This document shows, one piece after another, positions 1-8,049 of a stretch of 64,000 nt of DNA. Source of the DNA: Streptomyces sp. DH41. GTDB lineage: Bacteria > Actinomycetota > Actinomycetes > Streptomycetales > Streptomycetaceae. Within the stretch, counting starts at the first letter, position 1; each line of letters starts with the position of its first letter. The DNA lies in contig NZ_JARVKY010000002.1 in NCBI RefSeq assembly GCF_029813785.1, forward strand, positions 372,001-436,000. The letters are read 5' to 3'. A model generated the notes under the pieces. The model ran no database searches. It was not told where the DNA came from and was given only the letters and a program-made list of their open reading frames with translations. The position numbers and the translations under genes were made by a program.

Positions 1-1411
1 TCTCGGCCTCGTCCTTGAGCCGCTGACGCCACTCTGGGGCGTCCTTCAACAGTCGGGCATGCGTCAGACTCCGGAGCAGTGACGACCGCTCCCAGGTATC
101 GGGTACGCCGTGGGCGGTGCCCTCTGCCTCCTCCAGGAGCCAGGTTGCCCGGTCACGGTCGATTGAACCGAGCTCGTCCGCGAGGTAGACCAGGGCCCGG
201 GCCCGGGCGTCGGGATCCGTTTCGTCCTGGGCGGCCCTTTCGGCTTCGTCCACGAGGCGCCGTGCCCGTGACGGGTCGAGGGTGGCGAGGCAGACGGCGG
301 CCCGCGCGAAGAGGAGAGCGCGCTGGGTGGGGTCCGTGGTGGTCTCGTGCGCGGCCTGGACGACCTCGTCGGCGAGTCGCCGGGCCTTGCCGGGGTCGAC
401 CGTTGCCGTCGCGTCGGCGAGTCCGGCCAGCAGTGACATCCGGCCGGAGACCTCCGGGATGGTGCGGGCGATGCGTTCGGCGGCGTCCCGTGCCGCGAGG
501 TGGGCGGCCGGCGGGCCCGGCTCGGGACCCGGGTCGGCGGCGGCATCGGGACCGGGCGCGGCCGATCCGGGTTCGCCCCGGGTGTGGGGGGAACGGTTGA
601 GGAACTGGATGTGGCGGGTGGCGCTGTTGTGCGCGAACTGCTGTGGTTCCGGGCTGTGGCGGGCGCGCATGCGGTCACGGACCCTGAGCCAGACACGCTC
701 CAGGCTGATCAGGGGCCCGACTCCGGCGATCCCCGCGTCCAGCGTCGCGATCAGCTCACCCGTGAACTCGGGGTACGGCGCGCCGGGGCGAACGAAGGAA
801 CGGCTCTCCGCCGGTGCCGAGGTCAGGACGCAGTCGCCGTAGCGGTCCTCGTCCGAGGGGGGCGGCCACCCGGCGTCGCCGTCCGCCTCACCGCCGTTGG
901 CGTCCCCGTGCACGGGTTCGTCGAGAGCGGTGGCCAACTCGTCGCGGGTCGGGGTGGCAGCGTGGGACATGCCGCCGGCGATGCCGCTGTAGCAGCAGTC
1001 CAGGACGGTGACGCGGTGTCTGGCCCGGTGGCCGGCGTGCCTGATCAGGTCACGGAGTTGGCGGTAGGGCAGGGTGCCGATCTGGGGGAAGTCGGGGTCG
1101 GCGTCGGCCAGCGCCAGATGGAGGCGTTCGCCCGGGTCACGCAGTCCGTGGCCGGCGAAGTACACCAACAAGGTGTCCTCGGTGGCGAGCGCGGCGTCTC
1201 TTACCGCCGTCAGGATGCGTTCCTGCGTGGTGCCGGAGACGAGGGTGGTGACGTGATCCTCGGAGAGCCCCCAGACCGAGGGGTCGCGCAGCAGCGCGGC
1301 GACGCGGTTCGCGCCGGACGCCGCGGCCGGCATGGCCGCCAGGTCGGCGTGCGTGTAGTCGCCGATTCCGACCACCACGGCCCGGCTGCGGCGCGGATCA
1401 GGTACGGGCAC
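1..1411 (-). CDS. Caspase-like (peptidase C14) protein, 3' end cut by window edge
   Basis: Predicted cysteine protease of the caspase/metacaspase fold, probably cytoplasmic. My translation from GTG 1411 gives a first strand VVVGIGDY at about residue 12, the catalytic His in YFAGHG (about residue 88) and the catalytic Cys in DCCYSG (about residue 140). After about residue 280, Ala/Arg-rich helical repeats with a DPxxARxLxDEA signature recur every 39 residues or so, TPR-like. The start has GAGGAGGA five bases upstream and overlaps the EACC1 stop by 14 bases, so the two are translationally coupled. 470 codons are present and the C-terminus lies beyond the left edge. In actinobacteria this pairing is predicted to be a conflict or cell-death effector module; that role is inference. 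The repeats may sense or bind a partner. Confidence 0.85.
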   Translation of the reverse strand, partial: MPVPDPRRSRAVVVGIGDYTHADLAAMPAAASGANRVAALLRDPSVWGLSEDHVTTLVSGTTQERILTAVRDAALATEDTLLVYFAGHGLRDPGERLHLALADADPDFPQIGTLPYRQLRDLIRHAGHRARHRVTVLDCCYSGIAGGMSHAATPTRDELATALDEPVHGDANGGEADGDAGWPPPSDEDRYGDCVLTSAPAESRSFVRPGAPYPEFTGELIATLDAGIAGVGPLISLERVWLRVRDRMRARHSPEPQQFAHNSATRHIQFLNRSPHTRGEPGSAAPGPDAAADPGPEPGPPAAHLAARDAAERIARTIPEVSGRMSLLAGLADATATVDPGKARRLADEVVQAAHETTTDPTQRALLFARAAVCLATLDPSRARRLVDEAERAAQDETDPDARARALVYLADELGSIDRDRATWLLEEAEGTAHGVPDTWERSSLLRSLTHARLLKDAPEWRQRLKDEAE

Positions 1412-1838
1412 TCGGGTCCTCCTCGCCGGCGGCAGCGCCGTCGGGGGAGTCACCCGCCGCGTCCCCCGCGCCGAGAAGGCGGGCGATACGGGCTGCGTCC
1501 GCCGGGCCGCCGTCCTCGATCACGACGCGGACGCCGTTGTGCTCGACGACCAGCCGTGCGGCCGATCGTCGGCGAGGCGGCAGTGACGCGCGGAAGTTCA
1601 GGTGGGCGTAGACGAGACCGGCGGCGGAGAAACCGGAGCCGAGGGCCAGGCCGATCCACTCCAGGGCCTGGCCCGACATCCCGCCGTCGGCCGTTCCGGC
1701 GCGTTCGCGGGTCAACGTCACGTGGCGGCCCACGCTCCGGTCCTTGACCAGCCAGTCGGCGAAACGCCCGGTCAGGTCGGTGGCGTCGCCGCCCGGCCGT
1801 CCGTCACCCGGGTCGCCGTCTCCGATGCGAATCCGCAC
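1398..1838 (-). CDS. EACC1-family small membrane protein (effector-associated constant component)
   Basis: 146 residues from GTG 1838 (GGGGGGA just upstream). The N-terminal 45 residues look like the short beta-rich part of EACC1 proteins (RIRIGDGD ... LTGRFADWLVKD ... RHVTLTRE). A hydrophobic helix follows (about residues 65-85, EWIGLALGSGFSAAGLVYA), and then a second beta unit (ARLVVEHNGVRVVIED ... ARIARLL). This layout is the one described for Effector-Associated Constant Component 1, a constant partner of variable effectors (caspases, trypsin-like peptidases, NTPases) in actinobacterial conflict systems. It sits directly upstream of the caspase gene with a 14-base overlap. Assignment is from pattern memory; a profile search would settle it. 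Confidence 0.7.
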   Translation of the reverse strand: MRIRIGDGDPGDGRPGGDATDLTGRFADWLVKDRSVGRHVTLTRERAGTADGGMSGQALEWIGLALGSGFSAAGLVYAHLNFRASLPPRRRSAARLVVEHNGVRVVIEDGGPADAARIARLLGAGDAAGDSPDGAAAGEEDPSART

Positions 1839-2056
1839 AGTCCCCCCAGAGTCCGACGGGCCGCCCCGTAAGTGGTGGCCCGCACGAGTGATCCGCCTCA
1901 ACCGTATGCGACCGTAGTGGCGTTGCACGTGGGGTCCAAGTGCGCGGCGAGAGCGCTCGCCCCGCCGGGGCAGGGCGGGACCGGAGGCCCGCTGGGGGGA
2001 CCGGCGATCCCGCCCCGTGCCGCGCTCAGCGACGCCTCACGGCACGGGCCCCGGTC

Positions 2057-2635
2057 TCACCCGGCGTCGGCCGGCTCTTTCTCCTCGTCCGCCTCGGGCT
2101 GCGCCTCGCCGTCCTCGAAGTACGCGTCCAGGACGTCGTCCAGGGCCGACTCCCACTCCGGGAAGCGGCTCCTGGAGGTGGCCTCGATCTCGATCGGGTA
2201 CCAGCGGCGGTCGGGCGTGTGCACCGTGACCGTGAACCGCTTGCCGAAGCGTCCCGTCTCCGTCTCGACGGCCCCTACCTCGTCCCAGCGGAACTCGCAG
2301 TTCTGGTCGTCGAGGGCGAGCCGTACGCCCTTGTGGTCGGCGACGATCCTCGCGCGGCGGTCGGACGCCTCGAAGACGGGGCCGGCGGGGGCCTCCTCCT
2401 CGTCCGGTTCCGTGGCCGGCTCGGCGGACTCCTCGGCGGACGGCTCCCCGACGACGGCTTCCTCCGCGTCGCGGACGTCCCCGGCCTCGGTGTCCGTCTT
2501 CGCCTCCGTCTCCGGCTTCGCCGGTCTCACGTCCTCCGGTTCACCGGACACGGGCGAGCTGAGCCCGGGGATGAATGCCGGGTCGAATCCGGCGCCTTCC
2601 AGGGGCTGGCTGGTCGATCCTCTGCGCTGGTCCAC
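2057..2635 (-). CDS. Conserved hypothetical with acidic linker and PH-like C-terminus
   Basis: 192 residues if begun at GTG 2635; no clear ribosome site, so the start is uncertain. Residues 1-30 (QPLEGAGFDPAFIPGL) are followed by about 70 residues rich in Glu, Pro and Ala, likely disordered. A compact C-terminal part (about 90-175) has alternating beta strands: ARIVADHKGVRLALDD, EFRWDEVGAVE, FTVTVHTPDRRWYPIEIE, and a closing helix FPEWESALDDVLDAYF. That pattern resembles a PH-like barrel. A very acidic tail ends the protein. No signal peptide or membrane segment. Function unknown. It lies downstream of the permease gene on the same strand, 77 bases after its stop, so it could be read as part of that transcript. 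Confidence 0.65.
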   Translation of the reverse strand: MDQRRGSTSQPLEGAGFDPAFIPGLSSPVSGEPEDVRPAKPETEAKTDTEAGDVRDAEEAVVGEPSAEESAEPATEPDEEEAPAGPVFEASDRRARIVADHKGVRLALDDQNCEFRWDEVGAVETETGRFGKRFTVTVHTPDRRWYPIEIEATSRSRFPEWESALDDVLDAYFEDGEAQPEADEEKEPADAG

Positions 2636-2694
2636 AGCGGGCAGTATGGTCGACGAACCTGTGCCGGGCACAGCCAGCCCCAACTTCGTTATCA

Positions 2695-2720
2695 GACGCC
2701 TACACGAGACGCCTACACGA
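2695..2720. repeat. Direct 13-bp duplication at the end of the permease gene
   Basis: GACGCCTACACGA occurs twice back to back (2695-2707 and 2708-2720). The right copy contains the permease stop codon, so the left copy is a duplicate of the last codons and stop, lying in the 3' region. Probably a slippage scar. Confidence 0.8.
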
Positions 2721-4200
2721 AGAGACTCAGCACCGCGGCGACCACGAACCCGGCCAGCGACAGCACGCTCTCCAGCACGGTCCACGTCTTCAGCGTGTCC
2801 CGTTCGCTGATGCCGAAGTACTTGGCGACCATCCAGAAGCCGCCGTCGTTGACGTGCGAGGCGAAGATCGAGCCCGCCGAGATGGCCATGATGACCAGCG
2901 CGACGAACGCCTGGGAGTGGTCGCCCTCGGCGAGCAGCGGTGCCACGATGCCCGCCGTCGTCACGATGGCCACCGTCGCCGAGCCCTGGGCGACCCGCAG
3001 CACCAGGGAGATCAGGTAGGAGAGGACGATCACCGGCAGGCCGACGTCGTTGAAGGTGTCGGAGAGGGCCTGGGCGACGCCGCTGGCGCTGAGGACGGCG
3101 CCGAAGACACCGCCCGCGCCGACCACCAGCAGGATGTTGCCGACCGGCTTCAGCGAGGCCGTCGAGACGGTCTCCAGCGACTTGCGGGACCAGCCGCGCC
3201 GGATGCCGAGCAGGTAGTAGGCGAGGAACAGGGCGATGGTCAGGGCGACGAACGGGTTGCCGAAGAACTCGATCACCGAGCGGAGGGTGGACTCGTCCAG
3301 GGCGATGGAGGAGAAGGTCGCGGCGAGGATGAGGATCAGCGGGGTGCCGATGATGCCGAGGACCGTGCCGAGCGCGACCGGGCTCTCGGTCGGGGCGACA
3401 CCGGCCTTGCTCTGCTCGTCGATGACGGCCTGCCTGGCCTCCTCGGCGGCCTCGACCATGTCCTGCGGCACGGGCACGAAGATGCGGCGGCCGATCCAGG
3501 CGGAGAACGCCCAAGCGGCGAGCACGGCCGGGACGCCGCAGACGATGCCCATGAGGATCACCCAGCCGAGGTCCACCTTCAGCAGACCGGCGGCGGCCAC
3601 CGGGCCGGGGTGCGGCGGCAGGAAGGCGTGGGTCATCGACAGGCCGGCGAGCAGCGGCAGGCAGTAGAGCAGGACCGACTTGCCGGAGCGCTTGGCGGCG
3701 GCGTAGACGATGGGCGCGAGGACGAAGATGCCCACGTCGAAGAAGACCGGGACGCCGAAGATCAGGCCGGTCAGGCCCATGGCGAGGGGCGCGCGCTTCT
3801 CGCCGAAGAGGCCCAGCAGCCGGGAGGCGAGTACCTGGGCTCCGCCGCTGACCTCGAGGATGGCGCCGAGCATGGTGCCCAGGCCGATGATGATGGCGAC
3901 GTGGCCGAGGATGCCGCCCATGCCGGACTCGATGGTGGAGACGGCGTCGGACTTCTGGACGGTGCCGAAGAGTTCGGTGACCGACAGGCCGGCGAGCAGG
4001 CCGACGGCTATGGAGACGGCGAGCAGCGCGACGAACGGCTGGAGCCGGACCTTGATGATCAGGAAGAGCAGGAGCCCGATGCCGATCGCGGCGACGGTCA
4101 GCAGGCCCGCCGTGCCGTCGATCAGGTGGAGCAGGCCACCGGTGTGGGGCGGGGTCTGGGCCGGCGCGGAGGCGGCGAGCTGGAGGGATATAGGGGACAT
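2713..4200 (-). CDS. GntP-family permease (gluconate or D-amino-acid type)
   Basis: 495-residue polytopic membrane transporter of the GntP family, begun at ATG 4200 with AGAGGA eight bases upstream; the longer in-frame extension lacks family similarity. Typical features: a hydrophobic N-terminus (AAIGIGLLLFLIIKVRLQPFVALL), a GGAQVLASRLLGLFGEKRA segment, LPPHPGP in the centre and SHVNDGGFW near the C-terminus. GntP members import gluconate or related sugar acids, but the family also contains the D-serine carrier DsdX. The neighbours here (RidA, a D-amino-acid deaminase and a D-aminoacylase across the promoter) fit a D-amino-acid substrate, while the PfkB kinase would fit a sugar acid. The gene follows RidA by 132 bases on the same strand. 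Substrate unresolved. Confidence 0.9.
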   Translation of the reverse strand: MSPISLQLAASAPAQTPPHTGGLLHLIDGTAGLLTVAAIGIGLLLFLIIKVRLQPFVALLAVSIAVGLLAGLSVTELFGTVQKSDAVSTIESGMGGILGHVAIIIGLGTMLGAILEVSGGAQVLASRLLGLFGEKRAPLAMGLTGLIFGVPVFFDVGIFVLAPIVYAAAKRSGKSVLLYCLPLLAGLSMTHAFLPPHPGPVAAAGLLKVDLGWVILMGIVCGVPAVLAAWAFSAWIGRRIFVPVPQDMVEAAEEARQAVIDEQSKAGVAPTESPVALGTVLGIIGTPLILILAATFSSIALDESTLRSVIEFFGNPFVALTIALFLAYYLLGIRRGWSRKSLETVSTASLKPVGNILLVVGAGGVFGAVLSASGVAQALSDTFNDVGLPVIVLSYLISLVLRVAQGSATVAIVTTAGIVAPLLAEGDHSQAFVALVIMAISAGSIFASHVNDGGFWMVAKYFGISERDTLKTWTVLESVLSLAGFVVAAVLSLFV

Positions 4201-4332
4201 ACGGGGGTCCTCTGGGTAAACACATAAAGCTTTCGGGCACGGCGGGGCGCGGCACGGCGCCCCCGGGGGTGAGGGGGCGCCGTGCCGTGCGACAGACAAC
4301 AGGCGGTGGGGAGGGTAAGACCGAGGAGAGGG

Positions 4333-4743
4333 TCAGCCGAGGACGGCCAGCGCGTCGATCTCGATGAGGAGTCCGGCGGGCAGACCGACGTAGACGGTCG
4401 TGCGCGCGGCGGGCGGCTGGGTGAGGCCCTGCTCCTCGAAGTAGGCGTTGTAGATGTCGTTCATCTCGGCGAAGTGGTCGACGTCCGTGAGGTAGACGCG
4501 GATCATCATCACGTCGTCCCAGGAGGCGCCGCCCTCCTGAAGGATCGCCTTGACGTTGGCGAGGGTCTGGAGGGTCTGCTCGCGCAGGGTGGGGCCGGCC
4601 GGGGTGGGGGCCTTGCCCTCCTCGTGGGGGAGGAAGCCGACCTGGCCGGCGACCTGGAGGATGTTGCCCTTGCGGACACCGTGGCTGAACTTCGCCGGGG
4701 GGACGGTGTGGGTCGCGGGGGTGAGAGCGATCTTGTCGGTCAT
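4333..4743 (-). CDS. RidA/YjgF-family reactive imine deaminase
   Basis: 136 residues, the usual length of the family. RidA trimers hydrolyse reactive enamine/imine intermediates such as 2-aminoacrylate that PLP enzymes release, producing the keto acid and ammonia. The sequence has the family layout: FSHGVRKGNILQVAGQVGF near the start, QTLQTLANVKAILQEGGASWDDVMMIRVYLTD in the middle, and a C-terminal RTTVYVGLPAGLLIEIDALAVL that retains the substrate-carboxylate-binding Arg. The ATG overlaps the stop of the IclR gene (ATGA), so the two are translationally coupled. Its position in a locus with a PLP-dependent D-amino-acid deaminase gives it an obvious local job: clearing the imine product. Confidence 0.9.
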   Translation of the reverse strand: MTDKIALTPATHTVPPAKFSHGVRKGNILQVAGQVGFLPHEEGKAPTPAGPTLREQTLQTLANVKAILQEGGASWDDVMMIRVYLTDVDHFAEMNDIYNAYFEEQGLTQPPAARTTVYVGLPAGLLIEIDALAVLG

Positions 4744-5504
4744 GCGGTGACTTCCTTGACTGGGGTCCTGCCGGAGTACTCGCCGCTGATGGCGTCCGCC
4801 GTACGGCGCACCAGCGGGAGCAGGGTGAGGAGTTCGTCGGCGGTGACGACGACGTTCGGCGCGGAGACCGACATCGCGGCCGTCACCCGGCCGTCGGCGC
4901 CCCGGATGGGCGCGGCGACGCAGTTGATGGACTCCTCGTGGCCACCGAGGTCGGTGGCCCAGCCCTGTTCGCGCACCTTGGCCAGCTCCTTGAGGAAACC
5001 GTCGGCGTTCGGTGTCGAACGGGCCGTGTACAGGGGGTAGTCGAGCTTCTCGACCACGGCTCGGCGGTCGTTCTCGGGGAGGTCCGCGAGCAGCAGCTTG
5101 GCCACGGCCGCGACGGTGATGGCGACGGGCTTGCCGATCCGCGAGTACATGCGGACCGGGTAGCGGCTCTCCACCTTGTCGATGTAGAGGACCTCGTTCT
5201 CCTCGTAGACGGCGAGGTGGACGGTGTGTCCGCACTGCTCGTTGAGGCGTATGAGGTGGGGGTGGGCGATCTCGCGGACGTCGAGGTTCTCCATCGCCTC
5301 CTGGGCGAGGGCGATGAGCCGGGCGCCGAGGCGGTAGCGCTGATCGGACTGGCGGTAGACGAAGCCGTGCTCGTGGAGGGTGCGCAGCAGGCGCAGGGCC
5401 GTGGACTTGTGGACGCCGAGCCGGTCGGCGACCCGGCCCAGGTCGGCGGGGCCCTCGGCGAGCAGCGGCAGGATGCTCAGCGCGCGGTCGACGGTCTGAC
5501 TCAT
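4740..5504 (-). CDS. IclR-family transcriptional regulator
   Basis: 254 residues. An N-terminal winged helix (SQTVDRALSILPLLAEGPADLGRVADRLGVHKSTALRLLRTL) precedes an IclR effector-binding domain of GAF type (VREIAHPHLIRLNEQCGHTVHLAVYEENEVLYIDKVES; INCVAAPIRGADGRVTAAMSVSAP). AGGAGG lies nine bases before the ATG. It is coupled on both sides by 4-base ATGA overlaps, with the PfkB kinase upstream and RidA downstream. IclR proteins bind palindromes near their own divergent promoters and sense small carboxylates. The palindromic pair at 6658-6684 is the obvious operator, so this protein likely controls both arms of the locus. Effector unknown; a D-amino acid or a keto acid is plausible. Confidence 0.92.
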   Translation of the reverse strand: MSQTVDRALSILPLLAEGPADLGRVADRLGVHKSTALRLLRTLHEHGFVYRQSDQRYRLGARLIALAQEAMENLDVREIAHPHLIRLNEQCGHTVHLAVYEENEVLYIDKVESRYPVRMYSRIGKPVAITVAAVAKLLLADLPENDRRAVVEKLDYPLYTARSTPNADGFLKELAKVREQGWATDLGGHEESINCVAAPIRGADGRVTAAMSVSAPNVVVTADELLTLLPLVRRTADAISGEYSGRTPVKEVTA

Positions 5505-6568
5505 GGCGTACGTACCTCCTCCTCGGCCCTTTCGCCGGCCTGTGTCCAGCCGGGGCCGAGTCGCAGTCTCCCCCACGCGGCGTCGTCGAGGGCGGCCAGG
5601 CGGTCGGCGTGGTGCCGGGCGGGAGGTGTGGCGAGGTCGCCGGGGGCGGTGAGGGCGGCGGCGGCCATCAGGTGGCCGTGGCGCAGGCGCTCGCGCACGG
5701 GCAGGCCGCGCAGCGTGGCGGAGAGGAACCCGGCGGCGAAGGCGTCGCCCGCGCCGACGGCGGCGACGACGTCGACGGTGAGGGCGGGAACGGTGGTGAC
5801 GTGGGTGGCCTGGGTGCCGTCGGCGCCGGCGGTCCGGTGGAAGGCGGTGGCGCCGGTCGCACCCTGCTTGACGACGAGCAGCTCGGGCTCGGGCAGTGCG
5901 GCGCGCACGGCCTCGGGGCCGCCCAGTCCCCAGGCCTCGTCCTCGCCGACGAAGACGAGGTCGGCGCCGCGCGCGAGCTCCAGGAGCACCTCGGGGCCGT
6001 CCTCGGCGTCGCGCCACAGTCCCGGGCGGTGGTTGACGTCGAAGGAGACGAGGGGGCGGCCGGGGCGGCGGGTGGTGAGTTCGCGCATCAGGGCGAGGCA
6101 GTCGGCGGAGAGCGCGGGGGTGATGCCGGAGAGGTGGAGGACGCGCCCGGAGCGGATCGTGTCGAGGTCCATGTTCCGCACCGACATCGCGGAGGCGGCC
6201 GAGCCCGCCCGGTAGTACGCCACCTCGTGGGCGTCGGTGGCGCGGTCGCCGGCGGTGCGGAAGTAGACGCCGGTCGGGCGGTCGGGGTCGCGGCGGACGG
6301 CACTGACATCGACGCCGTAGGCGCCGATCGCCTCGGTGAGGTGGTCGCCGAAGCCGTCGGCGCCGACCCGGCCGACCCAGCGGACAACGTGCCCGGCGGC
6401 GGCCAGTACGCAGGCCACGTTGGACTCGGCGCCGCCGATGCCCCGGTCGAAGGAGGGGACGTCGGCGAGGCGCCCGGGCACGGAGGGGAGGAAGGTGACC
6501 ATGGACTCGCCGAGCGCGACGACGTCCACCATGTCGGGGGCGGTGCTGCGGGGTCCGTCGACGGTCAC
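5501..6568 (-). CDS. PfkB-family carbohydrate kinase (2-keto-3-deoxygluconate kinase-like)
   Basis: 355 residues from GTG 6568 (AGGAG upstream). Ribokinase/PfkB fold: an N-terminal ALGESMVTF strand, the GGAESNVACVLAAAG motif, VGADGFGD, and the C-terminal AVGAGDAFAAGFLSATLRG signature whose Asp is the catalytic base. The Y-Y/F-RAGSAAS region and SFDVNHRPGLW resemble 2-keto-3-deoxygluconate kinases, which phosphorylate KDG for the Entner-Doudoroff type split. It is the first gene of the leftward operon and overlaps the IclR start by four bases. With a GntP permease at the other end, a sugar-acid route is possible, but the other half of the locus is D-amino-acid catabolism. Substrate call moderate. 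Confidence 0.85.
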   Translation of the reverse strand: MTVDGPRSTAPDMVDVVALGESMVTFLPSVPGRLADVPSFDRGIGGAESNVACVLAAAGHVVRWVGRVGADGFGDHLTEAIGAYGVDVSAVRRDPDRPTGVYFRTAGDRATDAHEVAYYRAGSAASAMSVRNMDLDTIRSGRVLHLSGITPALSADCLALMRELTTRRPGRPLVSFDVNHRPGLWRDAEDGPEVLLELARGADLVFVGEDEAWGLGGPEAVRAALPEPELLVVKQGATGATAFHRTAGADGTQATHVTTVPALTVDVVAAVGAGDAFAAGFLSATLRGLPVRERLRHGHLMAAAALTAPGDLATPPARHHADRLAALDDAAWGRLRLGPGWTQAGERAEEEVRTP

Positions 6569-6657
6569 GATGGTCTTGGCTCCTAGTCGCGTCTCGCGGG
6601 CGGCGGCTCCGTTGACCCCGCGTTCGCCGAGATGTTAGACAGCAGTAAGCGATATAC

Positions 6658-6684
6658 GCAACGATCGTTGCATTATTTGCAACG
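6658..6684. promoter_or_regulatory. Overlapping palindromes, probable IclR operator
   Basis: In the 136-base divergent gap, GCAACGATCGTTGC (6658-6671) is a perfect 14-bp palindrome. It shares an arm with a second perfect repeat, CGTTGCA-TTATT-TGCAACG (6666-6684). The same half-site GCAACG therefore occurs at 6658 and 6679, 21 bp or two helical turns apart, with an inverted copy between. This lies in the only AT-rich patch between the operons. Likely bound by the IclR protein encoded at 4740-5504 (inference). Confidence 0.7.
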
Positions 6685-6704
6685 CATCAGATCAGGGAGG
6701 CTCC

Positions 6705-7994
6705 ATGGCCCTCGATACCGGCACCGAAGCCCTCGCCCGTCTGGCCGAGGAGCGCGTCGACCACCGTTTCAAGGGCCTCCCGCCGGACGCCGACGGTCTG
6801 ACCGTCTCCGAGCTGGCCGGTCAGCGCCGCAACCTCTTCACCGGCGGTTTCGCCACCCCCGTGCTGGCCCTGTCCGCCGAGCGCCTGGAGCACAACCTCG
6901 CGCTGATGGAGACGTACGCCGCCCGGCACGGCCTCGCCTTCGCGCCGCACGGCAAGACCTCCATGGCCCCGCAGCTCTTCCACCGCCAGATCGAGCACGG
7001 CGCCTGGGGCATCACCCTCGCCGTGCCGCACCAGGTGCGGGTCGCCCGCGCCTTCGGCGTCCGGCGGATCTTCCTCGCCAACGAGCTGGTCGACGCCGCC
7101 GCCCTGCGCTGGGTCTCCGCCGAGCTGGACGCCGACCCGGACTTCCGCTTCGTCTGCTACGTCGACTCCGTGCGCGGCGCCCGGCTGATGGACGCCGCGC
7201 TGACCGACGCGGGCGCCTTGCGCCCGGTGGACGTCGTGGTCGAGCTGGGCGCCGGTGAGGGCGCCCGGACCGGGGTGCGCACCGAGGCGGAGTGCGCGGC
7301 GGTCGCCGACGCCGTGGCCGACGCGCACTCGCTGCGGCTGGCCGGTGTCGCCGGGTACGAGGGCGAGGTGCCGGACGCCGACCCGGAGAGGGTGCGCGCG
7401 TGGCTGCGGCGGCTGGTCGCACTGGCCGTGGACTTCGACAAGGCCGGGCGCTTCGCCGGGCTGGAGGAGATCGTGCTGAGCGCGGGCGGCAGCGCCTGGT
7501 TCGACGCGGTGGCCGACGTGTTCGCCGAGGTCCCCGGCCTCTCCCTGCCCGTACTGAAGCTGCTGCGCTCGGGCGCGTACGTCTCGCACGACGACGGGCA
7601 CTACCGCGAGGTGACCCCCTTCAACCGCGTCCCCGACGAGGGCGCCCTGGAGCCGGCGTTCCGGCTGTGGACGCAGGTCGTCTCCCGCCCCTCGCCCGAG
7701 CAGGCCTTCGCCAACGCGGGCAAGCGGGACGCGGCGTACGACCTCGACCTGCCGTTCGCGCAGGTGGTGCGCCCGGCGGACGGCGGCCCGGAGCGGGCGG
7801 CGACCGGCGTCACGGTGAGCGGTCTGTCCGACCAGCACGCCTGGCTGCGCACCGCACCGGAGGCCGACCTGGAGGTCGGCGACTGGGTGGGCCTGGGCCT
7901 GTCCCACCCGTGCACGTCCTTCGACAAGTGGCAGCTGATCCCCCTCGCGCAGGCGGACGGGACGGTCGTCGACTACATCCGCACGTTCTTCTAA
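6705..7994 (+). CDS. Alanine-racemase-fold D-amino-acid deaminase / D-threonine aldolase-like enzyme
   Basis: 429 residues, RBS AGGGAGG seven bases before the ATG. Fold-type III PLP enzyme: TPVLALSAERLEHNL begins the barrel, PHGKTSMAP carries the PLP-binding Lys (about residue 84), and the C-terminal beta domain ends in LSHPCTSFDKW, where the His and Cys (about 401 and 403) match the metal-binding pair of eukaryotic-type D-serine dehydratases and D-threonine aldolases. The family converts D-serine or D-threonine to keto acid plus ammonia, or cleaves D-3-hydroxy amino acids. It heads the rightward arm of the locus, 55 bases before the D-aminoacylase, which would supply free D-amino acids. RidA across the promoter would remove the imine product. 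Exact substrate not decidable from sequence. Confidence 0.88.
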   Translation: MALDTGTEALARLAEERVDHRFKGLPPDADGLTVSELAGQRRNLFTGGFATPVLALSAERLEHNLALMETYAARHGLAFAPHGKTSMAPQLFHRQIEHGAWGITLAVPHQVRVARAFGVRRIFLANELVDAAALRWVSAELDADPDFRFVCYVDSVRGARLMDAALTDAGALRPVDVVVELGAGEGARTGVRTEAECAAVADAVADAHSLRLAGVAGYEGEVPDADPERVRAWLRRLVALAVDFDKAGRFAGLEEIVLSAGGSAWFDAVADVFAEVPGLSLPVLKLLRSGAYVSHDDGHYREVTPFNRVPDEGALEPAFRLWTQVVSRPSPEQAFANAGKRDAAYDLDLPFAQVVRPADGGPERAATGVTVSGLSDQHAWLRTAPEADLEVGDWVGLGLSHPCTSFDKWQLIPLAQADGTVVDYIRTFF

Positions 7995-8049
7995 GAGGAC
8001 TTCCTTCCAGAAGGTCTTCCTTCCAAAAGGATTCGCAAAGGAGCGGAAC

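Noticed and set aside
2713..4200. Naming the permease gntP/gntT with gluconate as substrate
   Set aside because: The family includes D-serine carriers, and the locus is mainly for D-amino acids, so a substrate-based name would be unsafe.
2575..4227. Plus-strand frame of 550 codons opposite the GntP permease
   Set aside because: Asp/Gly/Ala-rich composition without hydrophobic segments; the opposite strand encodes a canonical permease.
2057..4255. 732-codon frame joining the small acidic protein to an upstream extension
   Set aside because: The extension is an out-of-frame shadow of the permease (Arg/Pro-rich). The gene is taken to begin at GTG 2635.
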